Shown here piece after piece: positions 9,340 through 17,609 of a DNA stretch of 64,000 nucleotides (position 1 is the first letter of the stretch; the number at the start of each line of letters is the position of its first letter). The position numbers and the translations under genes are program-made. Under the pieces are notes generated by a model. The model was not told where the DNA came from. It was given only the letters and a program-made list of their open reading frames with translations, and did no database searches. Source of the stretch: Mycolicibacterium sp. MU0053 (GTDB lineage Bacteria; Actinomycetota; Actinomycetes; Mycobacteriales; Mycobacteriaceae); NCBI RefSeq assembly GCF_963378095.1, contig NZ_OY726397.1:744001-808000 (forward strand). The letters run 5' to 3'.

Positions 9340-10362
9340 ATGCAATTCGGTTTGAATCTGCCCACCCACGGGGTGATGAGCCGGGATGAAAGTGGCAACT
9401 GCTTTCTGACGAACATCGACCCGCGGCAGATGCGCCCAGTCGAGCGGAGCGTCCGGGCCGAGGAACTGGGCTTCCACTCCGTGTGGCTCAGCGACCACAT
9501 CGTGACCGAGGCATACTCGGAAGGGGTGCATCCAGCGAACTCAACGGGCAAGAGAGCATATCCGGATCGGCCGGTGATGATGGATGTGGCAACAACATTC
9601 GGCGCGATAGCCAGCCGGACTTCGACGTTGCGCTTCTGCCCGACGGTCTATATCGCCCCGTATCGGCATCCGCTCATCACCGCGCACGAGTGGGCCACCC
9701 TCGATGTGCTGTCGGAAGGCAGAGCGATGATGGCGGTCGGAGTCGGTTGGGAAATCGGCGAATTCGAAGCTCTTGGTGTCGACTTCCAACATCGTGGCTC
9801 AGTCCTGCAGGAGTGCCTGCAGATCTATCGGCAGGCTTGGGAGAACGCGGATATCGAGTTTGACGGTAGGCATTTTCAGATCCACGGGGTGTCCATGGAT
9901 CTGAAACCTGTCCAACCAAGGATGCCGATCTGGTACGGCGGGATGTCCGAGATAGCAGCCAAGCGTGCGGCCCGGCTCTGTGAAGGCTTCTATCCCATGT
10001 TCCTGGACAGCCACACCCGGCCGCAGGATCTGGACTTCCTGCGGGTGGCCATCCGGCGAGAGGCTGCGTCGATCGGGCGAGATTTGAGTGACTTCACCAT
10101 GGGCGCGTACTGCCAGGTCCGGGTCTGCTCGACAGCGCAGGACAACTCGTCGTTCAAGTTCGGCCGTCCCATCCTCACCGGAAATGCCGAGCAGGTTGTC
10201 GAGGACCTCCATGAGCTGGCCGCTTTCGGATACGGGCACATCACTGTGCAATTCGACTGCCCGAGCGGGACAGCCCGCGAGCATGAAGACCAGACTGAGT
10301 TGTTCGCCGCAGAGGTACTGCCGCATGCGGCGTCGATTGCGGCGGCGCCGTTGACCAATTGA
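9340..10362 (+). CDS. luciferase-like (LLM) F420/flavin-dependent oxidoreductase
   Basis: 340 aa TIM-barrel protein of the bacterial luciferase superfamily, of the mycobacterial F420 type (MQFGLNLPTHG, FHSVWLSDHI, GVGWEIGEFEALG, PRMPIWYGG). Such enzymes use F420H2 or FMNH2 for hydride transfer or oxygenation. Cofactor choice cannot be read from sequence alone. It begins 3 bases after the amidase stop, so it is the last gene of the forward operon, and it converges on the GntR gene with a 33-base gap. Confidence 0.82.
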   Translation: MQFGLNLPTHGVMSRDESGNCFLTNIDPRQMRPVERSVRAEELGFHSVWLSDHIVTEAYSEGVHPANSTGKRAYPDRPVMMDVATTFGAIASRTSTLRFCPTVYIAPYRHPLITAHEWATLDVLSEGRAMMAVGVGWEIGEFEALGVDFQHRGSVLQECLQIYRQAWENADIEFDGRHFQIHGVSMDLKPVQPRMPIWYGGMSEIAAKRAARLCEGFYPMFLDSHTRPQDLDFLRVAIRREAASIGRDLSDFTMGAYCQVRVCSTAQDNSSFKFGRPILTGNAEQVVEDLHELAAFGYGHITVQFDCPSGTAREHEDQTELFAAEVLPHAASIAAAPLTN

Positions 10363-10395
10363 GTCAGGGTCATCCCGAGCGGAGGGCCGATACCG

Positions 10396-11094
10396 TCACT
10401 TATTTGGGGGCGTCTCGAACAGCTCAGGGTGCTTTGAGAGTTCAACTCGGGTCCGCCGGATGTGGCCCACCAGGCACCGGTCGGCCTCCACGCTGTCGTA
10501 ACGGGTGATGGCGTCGATGAGCAGGCGGTGCTCAGCGATGATGACCCATTTGCGATCCGCTCCGGCCAACCGCGCGAAGGCGCGACGGTAATGCTGCGTG
10601 GTATTCCAGTAGCGGTCGACCATGGAGTTGAGCTGGGGAATTTCGCACCCGCTGTAGGTCAGTAGGTGCAATTCCCGATCCAGTACGAGAAACCGGTCGA
10701 CATCGTCGTTGCTCTCGATCTCGGCCTGGATCTCGTTGAGCCGGCGGTGATGTTCCGCGTTGAGTCGGGGAATACTCTCTTCGAGAGCGAGCGGTTCGAT
10801 GCGCTCCCGGACCCGGTAGACGAAGTCGCATTCCTGCATGTCCAACTTCGAAACCCACGCGCCGCTGTTGGCCTTCAGTTCGACGAGTCCTTCGGATTCC
10901 AGTATGCGCAGGGCCTCGCGGACAGGCAGTCGACTGGCACCCACCTTCTTGGCGATGCTTTCCTGGCGGATCCGCTGTCCGGGTGAAAGCTGGCCGGTCA
11001 GAATGTCGTCGCGTAGGACATCGGCAATGCGCTGGCTCACGACCGATGCAGGCCCCTGCGGCGTGGACGTCAGTTCTTTGTCGGTAGCAGCCAT
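10396..11094 (-). CDS. GntR-family regulator with FCD ligand domain
   Basis: 232 aa regulator. The N-terminal winged helix is clear (residues ~18-85: IADVLRDDILTGQLSPGQRI, SRLPVREALRILESEGLVE). The C-terminal all-helical FCD domain (FadR subfamily) has metal-ligand-like Asp and His residues (LDRELHLLTY, EHRLLIDAI). FCD regulators usually bind carboxylates or other small acids and repress catabolic operons. It follows the SCP2-hydrolase gene by 16 bases on the same strand, so both are likely cotranscribed. The probable target is this locus, with operators upstream of 12316. Confidence 0.88.
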   Translation of the reverse strand: MAATDKELTSTPQGPASVVSQRIADVLRDDILTGQLSPGQRIRQESIAKKVGASRLPVREALRILESEGLVELKANSGAWVSKLDMQECDFVYRVRERIEPLALEESIPRLNAEHHRRLNEIQAEIESNDDVDRFLVLDRELHLLTYSGCEIPQLNSMVDRYWNTTQHYRRAFARLAGADRKWVIIAEHRLLIDAITRYDSVEADRCLVGHIRRTRVELSKHPELFETPPNK

Positions 11095-11110
11095 CGAGAT
11101 CCTCGGCAGG

Positions 11111-12316
11111 TCATAGCTTCTCGGCGAACGACAGGACAGCGCCGTTGAACTCGACCGGATTCTCGATCATCGGATAGTGTCCTGTCCCTTCCAGAATGGC
11201 GATACTGCTATCGGTGATTCGGGCCGCAGTTTCGTCAACCATCTGTTGGTTCACCAGCCAGTCAGCGTCACCACGGATGAGTAGGACCGGACTGGTGATC
11301 TTACCCATCTCCGCGCGCCGATCGAATCCGGCATAACCGGTCAGGTCCGCGGCGATGTATTCGGGGGCGACACGTCTGAGCTGCCACACGACTTCCCGCG
11401 CCCGGTCCGGCGGCGTGCGCTTGCCGGTCATGGATCGTGACCACGCTTCCAGGATCTGAGGGCCGTTGAGCATCAGCATCTCCAGAAGGAAGGGGCTGAC
11501 GGTCGGAGTGTAATCGGCCCCCTCGCAGGACACGACGCCACGGTAGTAGTCCGGGCGTCGGGCTGCCAGTTCCAGCACCATGTTCCCTCCCATCGAGCAC
11601 CCGACAAGCACCGGGCGATCGAGGCCGAGGGCATCCATGAATGTCTCGTTGAAGTCCGCGTGCTCGGTGATGCTGTGAAACGGGCCGCCGCTCGGCTCCG
11701 CGGTTTTCCCATGGCCCGGTGCGTCCAGGGAAATGACTCGAAAACGGTCGGACAATCCCCGCACGACATGCCGGTACATCAGAGTGTCTTGACCAGCGGC
11801 GTGAATGCACACGATCGGGATGCCGTTGCCGGCCTCCTCGTAGTACGTCTCGATGCCGTTGACATCGATATAGCGACCGGTCACCACTCGGTCGTATGTC
11901 GGCGGCGCCGGGGAATAGTTGGGCGGGGCATCTTCAGCCGGGCGCGCTGTTCGCGCGAGCGCATGTAGGAACAGCCACATTGCCTTGACGTTCCGGCTGG
12001 CGGCGACAGCATCGCCGGCGACGCTCAGCTCGCCCAATCCCGGCGACGTCGCTTCGAAGTAGTCGACCCGGCCGTCCAGGATCCGCCGCCACTCCCTCTC
12101 GGGTGCGGTCAAGAGGATGTCCGCCCCTGCGGGGAGCGGTCCCGGCGCCGCGCCGACCGCCCTGCCGTCACGGGTGTCTACGGCGAAACTGTAGTCGGCG
12201 CAGCGCAACTCGATACGCACCGAGAAGTGCTTTGCTGCCCCTGACCACTCGGTGTCCTTGTTGAGTTCATCGAGGAACGCTGTCCAGAAGTCTGGGCGGG
12301 TGAATTCGCTGAGCAT
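11111..12316 (-). CDS. SCP2-like domain fused to alpha/beta hydrolase
   Basis: 401 aa. Residues ~1-125 resemble the SCP2 lipid/acyl-carrier fold (FSVRIELRCADYSFAVD, then LTAPEREWRRILDG and GELSVAGDAVAAS). From ~140 an alpha/beta hydrolase follows with oxyanion motif IHAAGQD, nucleophile GCSMGG, acid RGDADWLV and His GTGHYPM. The hydrolase part is closest to esterase and meta-cleavage-product C-C hydrolase types. ATG 12316 has an AAGGA 8-9 bases upstream. An N-terminal extension to 12364 is open but lacks a ribosome site. The fusion suggests a hydrophobic or acyl substrate held by the SCP2 part and cleaved by the hydrolase. Confidence 0.82.
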   Translation of the reverse strand: MLSEFTRPDFWTAFLDELNKDTEWSGAAKHFSVRIELRCADYSFAVDTRDGRAVGAAPGPLPAGADILLTAPEREWRRILDGRVDYFEATSPGLGELSVAGDAVAASRNVKAMWLFLHALARTARPAEDAPPNYSPAPPTYDRVVTGRYIDVNGIETYYEEAGNGIPIVCIHAAGQDTLMYRHVVRGLSDRFRVISLDAPGHGKTAEPSGGPFHSITEHADFNETFMDALGLDRPVLVGCSMGGNMVLELAARRPDYYRGVVSCEGADYTPTVSPFLLEMLMLNGPQILEAWSRSMTGKRTPPDRAREVVWQLRRVAPEYIAADLTGYAGFDRRAEMGKITSPVLLIRGDADWLVNQQMVDETAARITDSSIAILEGTGHYPMIENPVEFNGAVLSFAEKL

Positions 12317-12604
12317 AGCGGGTGTCCTTCCGAGTGCAGGGGCTGATCGGTGGGCTCGGCACAACCCGCCTGGCCGACGTTTGCGGACAAAGCAGCGTGC
12401 GATGTCCGCCGGTGATGCAGTCGATCATGGTTGTGGCATGGTGCACATTCTACGGCATCGGATCCAATTGAAAGGTTCAACGCGCAAAGTCTCGCGAATG
12501 ACTCGGGTCAACTCGCGGATTGGATCCCAAGCGGCGTATTGGCGATATGTGGCGAGTCGCGCCCGCCGCTATGCGGGCCGACGGCGCGGTCCGTGATTGT
12601 CGGT
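12317..12604. promoter_or_regulatory. control region upstream of SCP2-hydrolase/GntR operon
   Basis: 288 bases without a gene. It contains a 13-bp dyad TTGAAAGGTTCAA at 12468-12480 and a 9-bp inverted repeat, GGATCCAAT at 12460-12468 and ATTGGATCC at 12519-12527. A CGCGA/TCGCG pair lies inside the latter. These are plausible sites for the GntR protein, which often controls its own operon. No convincing -10 box was fixed. Confidence 0.45.
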
Positions 12605-13075
12605 CTATTCCGCCCGCGCTTCGAGGCCTGGTGGGACCACTCGAAGTTTCGCCGCGATGCGCGTCAGCGCCGCCAGGTCGGTGGCGGTGAGCGGGTCCAG
12701 GACGAGCTCGCGCACGGCCCGTGCATGGATCGGGGCCGCCTCGACGACCAGGCGGTAGCCGGTGTCGGTGAGGGACGCGATGGTGTACCGACCGTCCTCG
12801 GGATCCGGCGACCGAGTAGCCCAACCCCGGCCCTCGAACCTCTTGACGACGTTGGACAGTCGGGACAACGATCCGCTGGCCAAAAACGCCAGATCACTCA
12901 TCCGGATTCGGTGGTCGGGTGCCTCGGATATGTGGCTGAGCACCAGATATTCGAAGAGGGTCAAGTCCACTTGGCGCAGTGGCGATTCGAGCTTGCCCGG
13001 CAGCAGCAGCATGAGGGCGACCAAACCGGTCCACGCCTCCTTCTCCTGCGGCGTCAGCCAACGAGTCTCCGCCAT
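12605..13075 (-). CDS. MarR-family transcriptional regulator
   Basis: 156 aa winged-helix protein. Recognition region FEYLVLSHISEAPDHRIRMSDLAFLASG is followed by SLSRLSNVVKRFEGRGW and the wing motif RSPDPEDGRYTIASLT, which holds the conserved DxR. ATG 13075 is chosen because the family's N-terminus starts just there and upstream sequence runs into the divergent gene. It is transcribed away from the RidA gene, and the 60-base gap contains two palindromes that are good candidates for its own operators. Confidence 0.88.
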   Translation of the reverse strand: MAETRWLTPQEKEAWTGLVALMLLLPGKLESPLRQVDLTLFEYLVLSHISEAPDHRIRMSDLAFLASGSLSRLSNVVKRFEGRGWATRSPDPEDGRYTIASLTDTGYRLVVEAAPIHARAVRELVLDPLTATDLAALTRIAAKLRVVPPGLEARAE

Positions 13076-13083
13076 GCCCGATG

Positions 13084-13133
13084 ACTTTACGCGTGAAGTA
13101 TTCGCGTGTACGGTTACTTCATGCATGAAGTAA
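13084..13133. promoter_or_regulatory. twin palindromic operators between marR and ridA
   Basis: A perfect 20-bp palindrome TTACTTCATGCATGAAGTAA lies at 13114-13133. A second, nearly perfect 16-bp palindrome ACTTTACGCGTGAAGT lies at 13084-13099. Both share the half-site ACTT(C/T)A, and their centres are 32 bp apart, about three helical turns. Site 2 runs up to the ribosome site of the RidA gene and site 1 lies just upstream of the MarR start, so a MarR dimer at each would silence both genes. This is inference from symmetry and position. Confidence 0.75.
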
Positions 13134-13135
13134 AA

Positions 13136-13555
13136 ATGGATCGCGACGTCGAGTTCTTTGTCACCCCCGGCGCCGGAGAGAAGCTGTTTGGCCTGCTGCA
13201 TTACAGCCAGGCGGTGCGGATCGGGAACCGAGTGGAGATTTCCGGGCAGGGTGGCTGGGATGCCGACCTGAACGTCGCGGAGTCGTTGGAGGAGGAGATC
13301 GTGACGGCGTTCGACAACGTCGAACGCACCCTGGCCACCGCCGGCGCAACCTGGCGCGACGTGGTGCACGTGAACTCCTACCATGTGCTGCCCGCCCCGG
13401 AGCTGACATACAACGCGCACAACGACGTGATGACCGCCCAGTTCCGCGCGCGGCTGGGCGACCGGGCGCCGATCTGGACCCAGACCGGCGTCACCGCGCT
13501 CGGACTACCCGAGATGCGGGTCGAGATCCGCGTGACCGCGATCGTCGATAGCTGA
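13136..13555 (+). CDS. RidA family (YjgF/UK114) protein
   Basis: 139 aa. RidA proteins form trimers and hydrolyse reactive enamine/imine intermediates, or act in related catabolic deaminations. Family features are the N-terminal HYSQAVRIGNRVEISGQGGWD stretch and the C-terminal PEMRVEIRVTAIV strand with a conserved acidic residue. The position of the catalytic Arg (family R105) should be checked, because the C-terminus reads MRVEIRV. ATG 13136 is preferred, 5 bases after GAAG. ATG 13121 and GTG 13106 are in frame but would put the operator inside the gene. It is divergent from a MarR gene and probably repressed by it. Confidence 0.8.
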   Translation: MDRDVEFFVTPGAGEKLFGLLHYSQAVRIGNRVEISGQGGWDADLNVAESLEEEIVTAFDNVERTLATAGATWRDVVHVNSYHVLPAPELTYNAHNDVMTAQFRARLGDRAPIWTQTGVTALGLPEMRVEIRVTAIVDS

Positions 13556-13602
13556 TGCGCCCGGCGGAGCCCCGCATATAAAACACGTGCTGAGGACGCC
13601 CA

Positions 13603-13616
13603 ACCAACAGGTTGGT
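13603..13616. promoter_or_regulatory. 14-bp dyad upstream of fadA
   Basis: ACCAACAGGTTGGT is a 6-2-6 inverted repeat 83 bases before the fadA start. A possible -35 (TTGATA, 13624) and -10 (TATCGT, 13650) lie downstream, though their 20-base spacing is wide. The dyad resembles TetR-type operators. Which regulator binds is unknown. Confidence 0.45.
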
Positions 13617-13698
13617 CAGGGTTGTTGATAAGGTGTGTGACCAGTGGACTATCGTCCGGAGGGACGGCCCCTGTCATCCACCCGAAAGGGAACAACAC

Positions 13699-14907
13699 AT
13701 GTCCGAAGAAGCCTTTATCTATGAGGCCATTCGCACGCCGCGTGGCAAGCGAAATGGTGCCCTCAACGAAATCAAGCCCGTCAACCTCGTGGTCGGCCTG
13801 ATCGACGAAATGCGGTCGCGTTTCCCCGACCTGGACGAGACGCTGATCAGTGACCTGATCCTCGGTGTCGTCGGACCCGTCGGCGATCAGGGCGGCGATA
13901 TCGCCCGCACCGCCGGGCTGGTCGCCGGTCTGCCGGACACCACCGGTGGTGTGCAGCTCAACCGGTTCTGCGCCTCAGGCCTGGAGGCGGTCAACATGGC
14001 GGCGCAGAAGGTGCGCTCCGGCTGGGACGACCTGGTCTACGCCGGCGGTGTGGAGTCGATGAGCCGGGTGCCGATGGGTTCCGACGGCGGCGCGTGGGCC
14101 GGTGACCCGGACACCAACTACCGCGTCGGTTTCGTGCCGCAGGGCATCGGTGCGGATCTGATTGCGACGATCGAGGGTTTCTCCCGTGAGGATGTCGACG
14201 CCTATGCGGCGCGCTCGCAGGACCGGGCCGCCGCCGCATGGTCGGGTGGCTATTTCGCCAAGTCGGTGGTGCCGGTGCGCGATCAGAACGGTCTGATTGT
14301 GCTGGACAGCGATGAGCACATGCGTCCCGGTTCGACCGTGGAGAGCCTGGGCAAGCTCAGGACCGCGTTCGACGGTGTCGGGGCGATGGGTGGCTTCAAC
14401 GATGTGGCGCTGCAGAAGTACCACTGGGTGGAGAAGATCAACCACGTCCACACCGGCGGTAACTCCTCGGGCATCGTCGACGGCGCCGCCCTGGTGCTCG
14501 TCGGCTCCGAGGCTGCGGGCAAGTCGCAGGGTCTGACCCCGCGGGCGCGCATCGTGGCCACCGCCACCAGCGGTGCCGATCCGGTCATCATGCTGACCGG
14601 TCCCACCCCGGCAACCCGCAAGGTGCTCGACCGGGCCGGGCTGACCGTCGATGACATCGACCTGTTCGAGCTGAACGAGGCGTTCGCGTCGGTGGTGCTG
14701 AAGTTCCAGAAGGATCTGAACATCCCCGACGAGAAGCTCAACGTCAACGGTGGCGCCATCGCGATGGGCCACCCGCTGGGCGCCACCGGCGCCATGATCA
14801 CCGGAACCATGGTCGACGAGCTCGAGCGTCGCGGCGCGAAGCGTGCGCTGATCACGCTGTGCGTCGGCGGCGGCATGGGCGTGGCCACCATCATCGAGAG
14901 GGTCTAA
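13699..14907 (+). CDS. fadA: acetyl-CoA acyltransferase (thiolase) FadA
   Basis: Beta-oxidation thiolase that cleaves 3-ketoacyl-CoA to acetyl-CoA and a shortened acyl-CoA, 402 aa. Acyl-accepting Cys91 is in [10 protein letters not shown], the His is in [15 protein letters not shown] and the second catalytic Cys is in LCVGGGMG near the C-terminus. ATG 13699 follows an AAAGGG stretch. Only 5 bases separate it from fadB, giving the FadA-FadB trifunctional-type pair equivalent to Rv0859-Rv0860. Confidence 0.95.
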   Translation: MSEEAFIYEAIRTPRGKRNGALNEIKPVNLVVGLIDEMRSRFPDLDETLISDLILGVVGPVGDQGGDIARTAGLVAGLPDTTGGVQLNRFCASGLEAVNMAAQKVRSGWDDLVYAGGVESMSRVPMGSDGGAWAGDPDTNYRVGFVPQGIGADLIATIEGFSREDVDAYAARSQDRAAAAWSGGYFAKSVVPVRDQNGLIVLDSDEHMRPGSTVESLGKLRTAFDGVGAMGGFNDVALQKYHWVEKINHVHTGGNSSGIVDGAALVLVGSEAAGKSQGLTPRARIVATATSGADPVIMLTGPTPATRKVLDRAGLTVDDIDLFELNEAFASVVLKFQKDLNIPDEKLNVNGGAIAMGHPLGATGAMITGTMVDELERRGAKRALITLCVGGGMGVATIIERV

Positions 14908-14912
14908 CCACA

Positions 14913-17060
14913 ATGGCTGAGAACACAATTGCCTGGGACAAGGATGCCGACGGCATCGTCACCTTGACGTTGGACGACCCGACCGGTTCGGCCAACGTGA
15001 TGAACGAGCATTACAAGGAGTCGATGCACAAGACAGTTGAACGTCTTGTCGCCGAGCAGGATTCGATCACCGGTGTGGTGATCGCCAGCGCGAAGAAGAC
15101 CTTCTTCGCCGGCGGTGACCTCAAGGGCATGATGAACGTCGGGCCCGAGGACGCTGCGGCGTCCTTCGCCGAGGTCGAGTTCATCAAGGCCGACCTGCGC
15201 AAGCTCGAGACCCTGGGCAAGCCCGTGGTCGCGGCCATCAACGGCGCCGCGCTCGGCGGTGGCCTGGAGATCGCCCTGGCGTGTCATCACCGAATCGCCG
15301 CCGACGTGCGCGGTTCGGTGATCGGCCTGCCCGAGGTCACCCTGGGTCTGCTGCCCGGCGGTGGCGGCGTCGCCCGCACCGTGCGGATGTTCGGTGTCCA
15401 GAAGGCGTTCATGGAGGTCCTGAGCCAGGGCACCCGGTTCAGCCCGACCAAGGCCAAGGAGACCGGCCTGGTCGACGAACTCGTCGGCTCCGTCGAGGAA
15501 TTGGTCCCCGCCGCCAAGGCGTGGATCAAGGCCAATCCCGAGTCGCACACCCAGCCCTGGGATGCCAAGGGCTACAAGATGCCTGGCGGCACCCCGAGCA
15601 GTCCCGGCCTGGCCGCGATCCTGCCGTCGTTCCCGGCGCTGCTCAAGAAGCAGCTCAAGGGTGCGCCGATGCCGGCGCCGCGGGCGATCCTCAACGCCGC
15701 GGTCGAGGGTGCGCAGGTCGACTTCGACACCGCCAGCCGCATCGAGAGCCGCTACTTCACCCAGTTGGTGACCGGCCAGACCGCCAAGAACATGATTCAG
15801 GCGTTCTTCCTGGACCTGCAGGCCATCAACGGCGGCGCCTCGCGTCCCGACGGCATCGCCAAGCAGGAGATCCGCAAGATCGGCGTGCTCGGCGCGGGCA
15901 TGATGGGCGCCGGTATCGCCTACGTGTCGGCCAAGGCCGGCTACGACGTCGTGCTCAAGGACGTCACGCTCGAGGCCGCCCAGAAGGGCAAGGCCTACTC
16001 GGAGAACCTGGAAGCCAAGGCGCTCAAGCGTGGCAAGACCACCGAAGAGCGCTCCGCGGCGTTGCTTTCGAAGATCACCCCCACCGCCGATGCCGCGGAT
16101 TTCAAGGGTGTGGACTTCGTGATCGAGGCCGTGTTCGAGAACCAGGAACTCAAGCACAAGGTGTTCCAGGAGATCGAGGACATCGTCGAGCCGAACGCGC
16201 TGTTGGGTTCCAACACCTCCACGCTGCCGATCACCGGTCTGGCCACCGGCGTCAAGCGCCAGGAGGACTTCATCGGGATCCACTTCTTCTCACCCGTGGA
16301 CAAGATGCCGCTGGTGGAGATCATCAAGGGCGAGAAGACCTCGGACGAGGCGCTGGCCCGGGTGTTCGACTACACCCTGGCGATCAAGAAGACCCCGATC
16401 GTCGTCAACGACAGCCGCGGCTTCTTCACCAGCCGCGTCATCGGCACCTTCGTCAACGAGGCGCTGGCGATGCTCGGCGAGGGTGTCGAGCCGGCCAGCA
16501 TCGAGCAGGCCGGTGGACAGGCCGGTTACCCCGCGGCGCCGCTGCAGCTCTCCGATGAGCTCAACCTGGAGCTGATGCAGAAGATCGCCACCGAGACCCG
16601 CAAGGCGACCGAGGCCGCCGGCGGCACCCACGAGGCGCACCCGGCCGAAGACGTCGTCAACAAGATGATCGAGATCGGTCGTCCGTCGCGGCTCAAGGGT
16701 GCCGGCTTCTACGAGTACGCCGACGGCAAGCGGGTCGGCCTGTGGCCCGGGCTGCGGGAGACGTTCAACTCGGGCAGCAGCGATATCCCCTTGCAGGACA
16801 TGATCGACCGGATGCTGTTCGCCGAGGCCCTGGAAACCCAGAAGTGCCTCGACGAGGGCGTGTTGACCTCCACCGCGGACGCCAACATCGGCTCGATCAT
16901 GGGCATCGGATTCCCGCCCTACACCGGTGGCTCGGCGCAGTTCATCGTCGGCTACCAGGGTGAGCTCGGGGTCGGCAAGGAGGCCTTCGTCGCCCGCGCC
17001 AAGCAGTTGGCCGAGCGCTACGGCGAGCGGTTCAACCCGCCGGCGTCGCTGACCAAGTAA
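14913..17060 (+). CDS. fadB: multifunctional beta-oxidation enzyme FadB
   Basis: 715 aa enoyl-CoA hydratase / 3-hydroxyacyl-CoA dehydrogenase. The N-terminal crotonase domain has FFAGGDLKGM and AALGGGLEIALACHHRIAAD. From about residue 320 the NAD-binding domain begins (GVLGAGMMGAGIA), with catalytic IHFFSPVDKMPLVEI and then the C-terminal dehydrogenase domains. It works with FadA as an alpha2beta2 complex in fatty-acid degradation, like Rv0860. A strong hairpin 12 bases after the stop probably ends the transcript. Confidence 0.95.
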   Translation: MAENTIAWDKDADGIVTLTLDDPTGSANVMNEHYKESMHKTVERLVAEQDSITGVVIASAKKTFFAGGDLKGMMNVGPEDAAASFAEVEFIKADLRKLETLGKPVVAAINGAALGGGLEIALACHHRIAADVRGSVIGLPEVTLGLLPGGGGVARTVRMFGVQKAFMEVLSQGTRFSPTKAKETGLVDELVGSVEELVPAAKAWIKANPESHTQPWDAKGYKMPGGTPSSPGLAAILPSFPALLKKQLKGAPMPAPRAILNAAVEGAQVDFDTASRIESRYFTQLVTGQTAKNMIQAFFLDLQAINGGASRPDGIAKQEIRKIGVLGAGMMGAGIAYVSAKAGYDVVLKDVTLEAAQKGKAYSENLEAKALKRGKTTEERSAALLSKITPTADAADFKGVDFVIEAVFENQELKHKVFQEIEDIVEPNALLGSNTSTLPITGLATGVKRQEDFIGIHFFSPVDKMPLVEIIKGEKTSDEALARVFDYTLAIKKTPIVVNDSRGFFTSRVIGTFVNEALAMLGEGVEPASIEQAGGQAGYPAAPLQLSDELNLELMQKIATETRKATEAAGGTHEAHPAEDVVNKMIEIGRPSRLKGAGFYEYADGKRVGLWPGLRETFNSGSSDIPLQDMIDRMLFAEALETQKCLDEGVLTSTADANIGSIMGIGFPPYTGGSAQFIVGYQGELGVGKEAFVARAKQLAERYGERFNPPASLTK

Positions 17061-17071
17061 CACCACCTCGC

Positions 17072-17104
17072 AAGATGCCCTCGACCTCAGGTCGGGGGCA
17101 TCTT
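17072..17104. terminator. bidirectional hairpin terminator after fadB
   Basis: AAGATGCCC then CGACC pairs with GGTCG then GGGCATCTT around a 3-base loop, giving a ~15-bp stem with one G-T pair. It sits between two convergent genes. The T-run is only two bases each way, common for mycobacterial terminators. Confidence 0.75.
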
Positions 17105-17116
17105 CGCTTGGGTCGG

Positions 17117-17542
17117 TTAGAAACCGCCGAGGTCGGCCGAAAGCCAGTGCTGCGGACGCATATAGATCACCACGGACTCGCCGTGCTCGCGGCGCGCCAT
17201 CTCGAGGTAGGGCTCCACGGCCGCCGGCGGGAGATAACGCTTGGTGACCTCGACCAGGAGGTCGTCGGTGCCGGGCTCGATCCGGCTGACGGCACCGTTG
17301 ACACTGACGTAGCGCACCGTCGGTTCGACCCGGTCCACCATCAGCGTGAAGCGGCCGGTCGCCTCGATGAGCCGGTGTTTTCGGGATCCGGCGCCGGTCA
17401 GCACCCACGGCTCGTCGCCGGGGCGGTACTGGTACCAGACCGGAACCGTCAGGGGTCCGCGTTGATCGCCGGCGGTCACCGACAGCGCGGCGACATGCGG
17501 CTCCGACAGAAACTGTTCGCGTTCTTCTTTGGTGAGAGCCAT
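17117..17542 (-). CDS. PPOX-class (pyridoxamine-oxidase fold) protein
   Basis: 141 aa split-barrel flavin/F420-binding protein. Visible pieces are PHVAALSVTAGDQRGPLTVPVWYQY, a KHRLIEATGRFTLMVD strand and the C-terminal WLSADLGGF. Mycobacterial members are often F420H2-dependent reductases or binders rather than PNP oxidases, so the substrate is open. The ATG fits the family N-terminus (MALTKEEREQFL). It is divergent from an LLM-type oxidoreductase with a 67-base shared promoter region. Confidence 0.75.
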   Translation of the reverse strand: MALTKEEREQFLSEPHVAALSVTAGDQRGPLTVPVWYQYRPGDEPWVLTGAGSRKHRLIEATGRFTLMVDRVEPTVRYVSVNGAVSRIEPGTDDLLVEVTKRYLPPAAVEPYLEMARREHGESVVIYMRPQHWLSADLGGF

Positions 17543-17609
17543 GGCCCCAGGGTAAGTCGGGCCGGTGTCGCTGTTCCCGTGAATGGCCGGGCGGGGTACG
17601 GTCGGCTCC

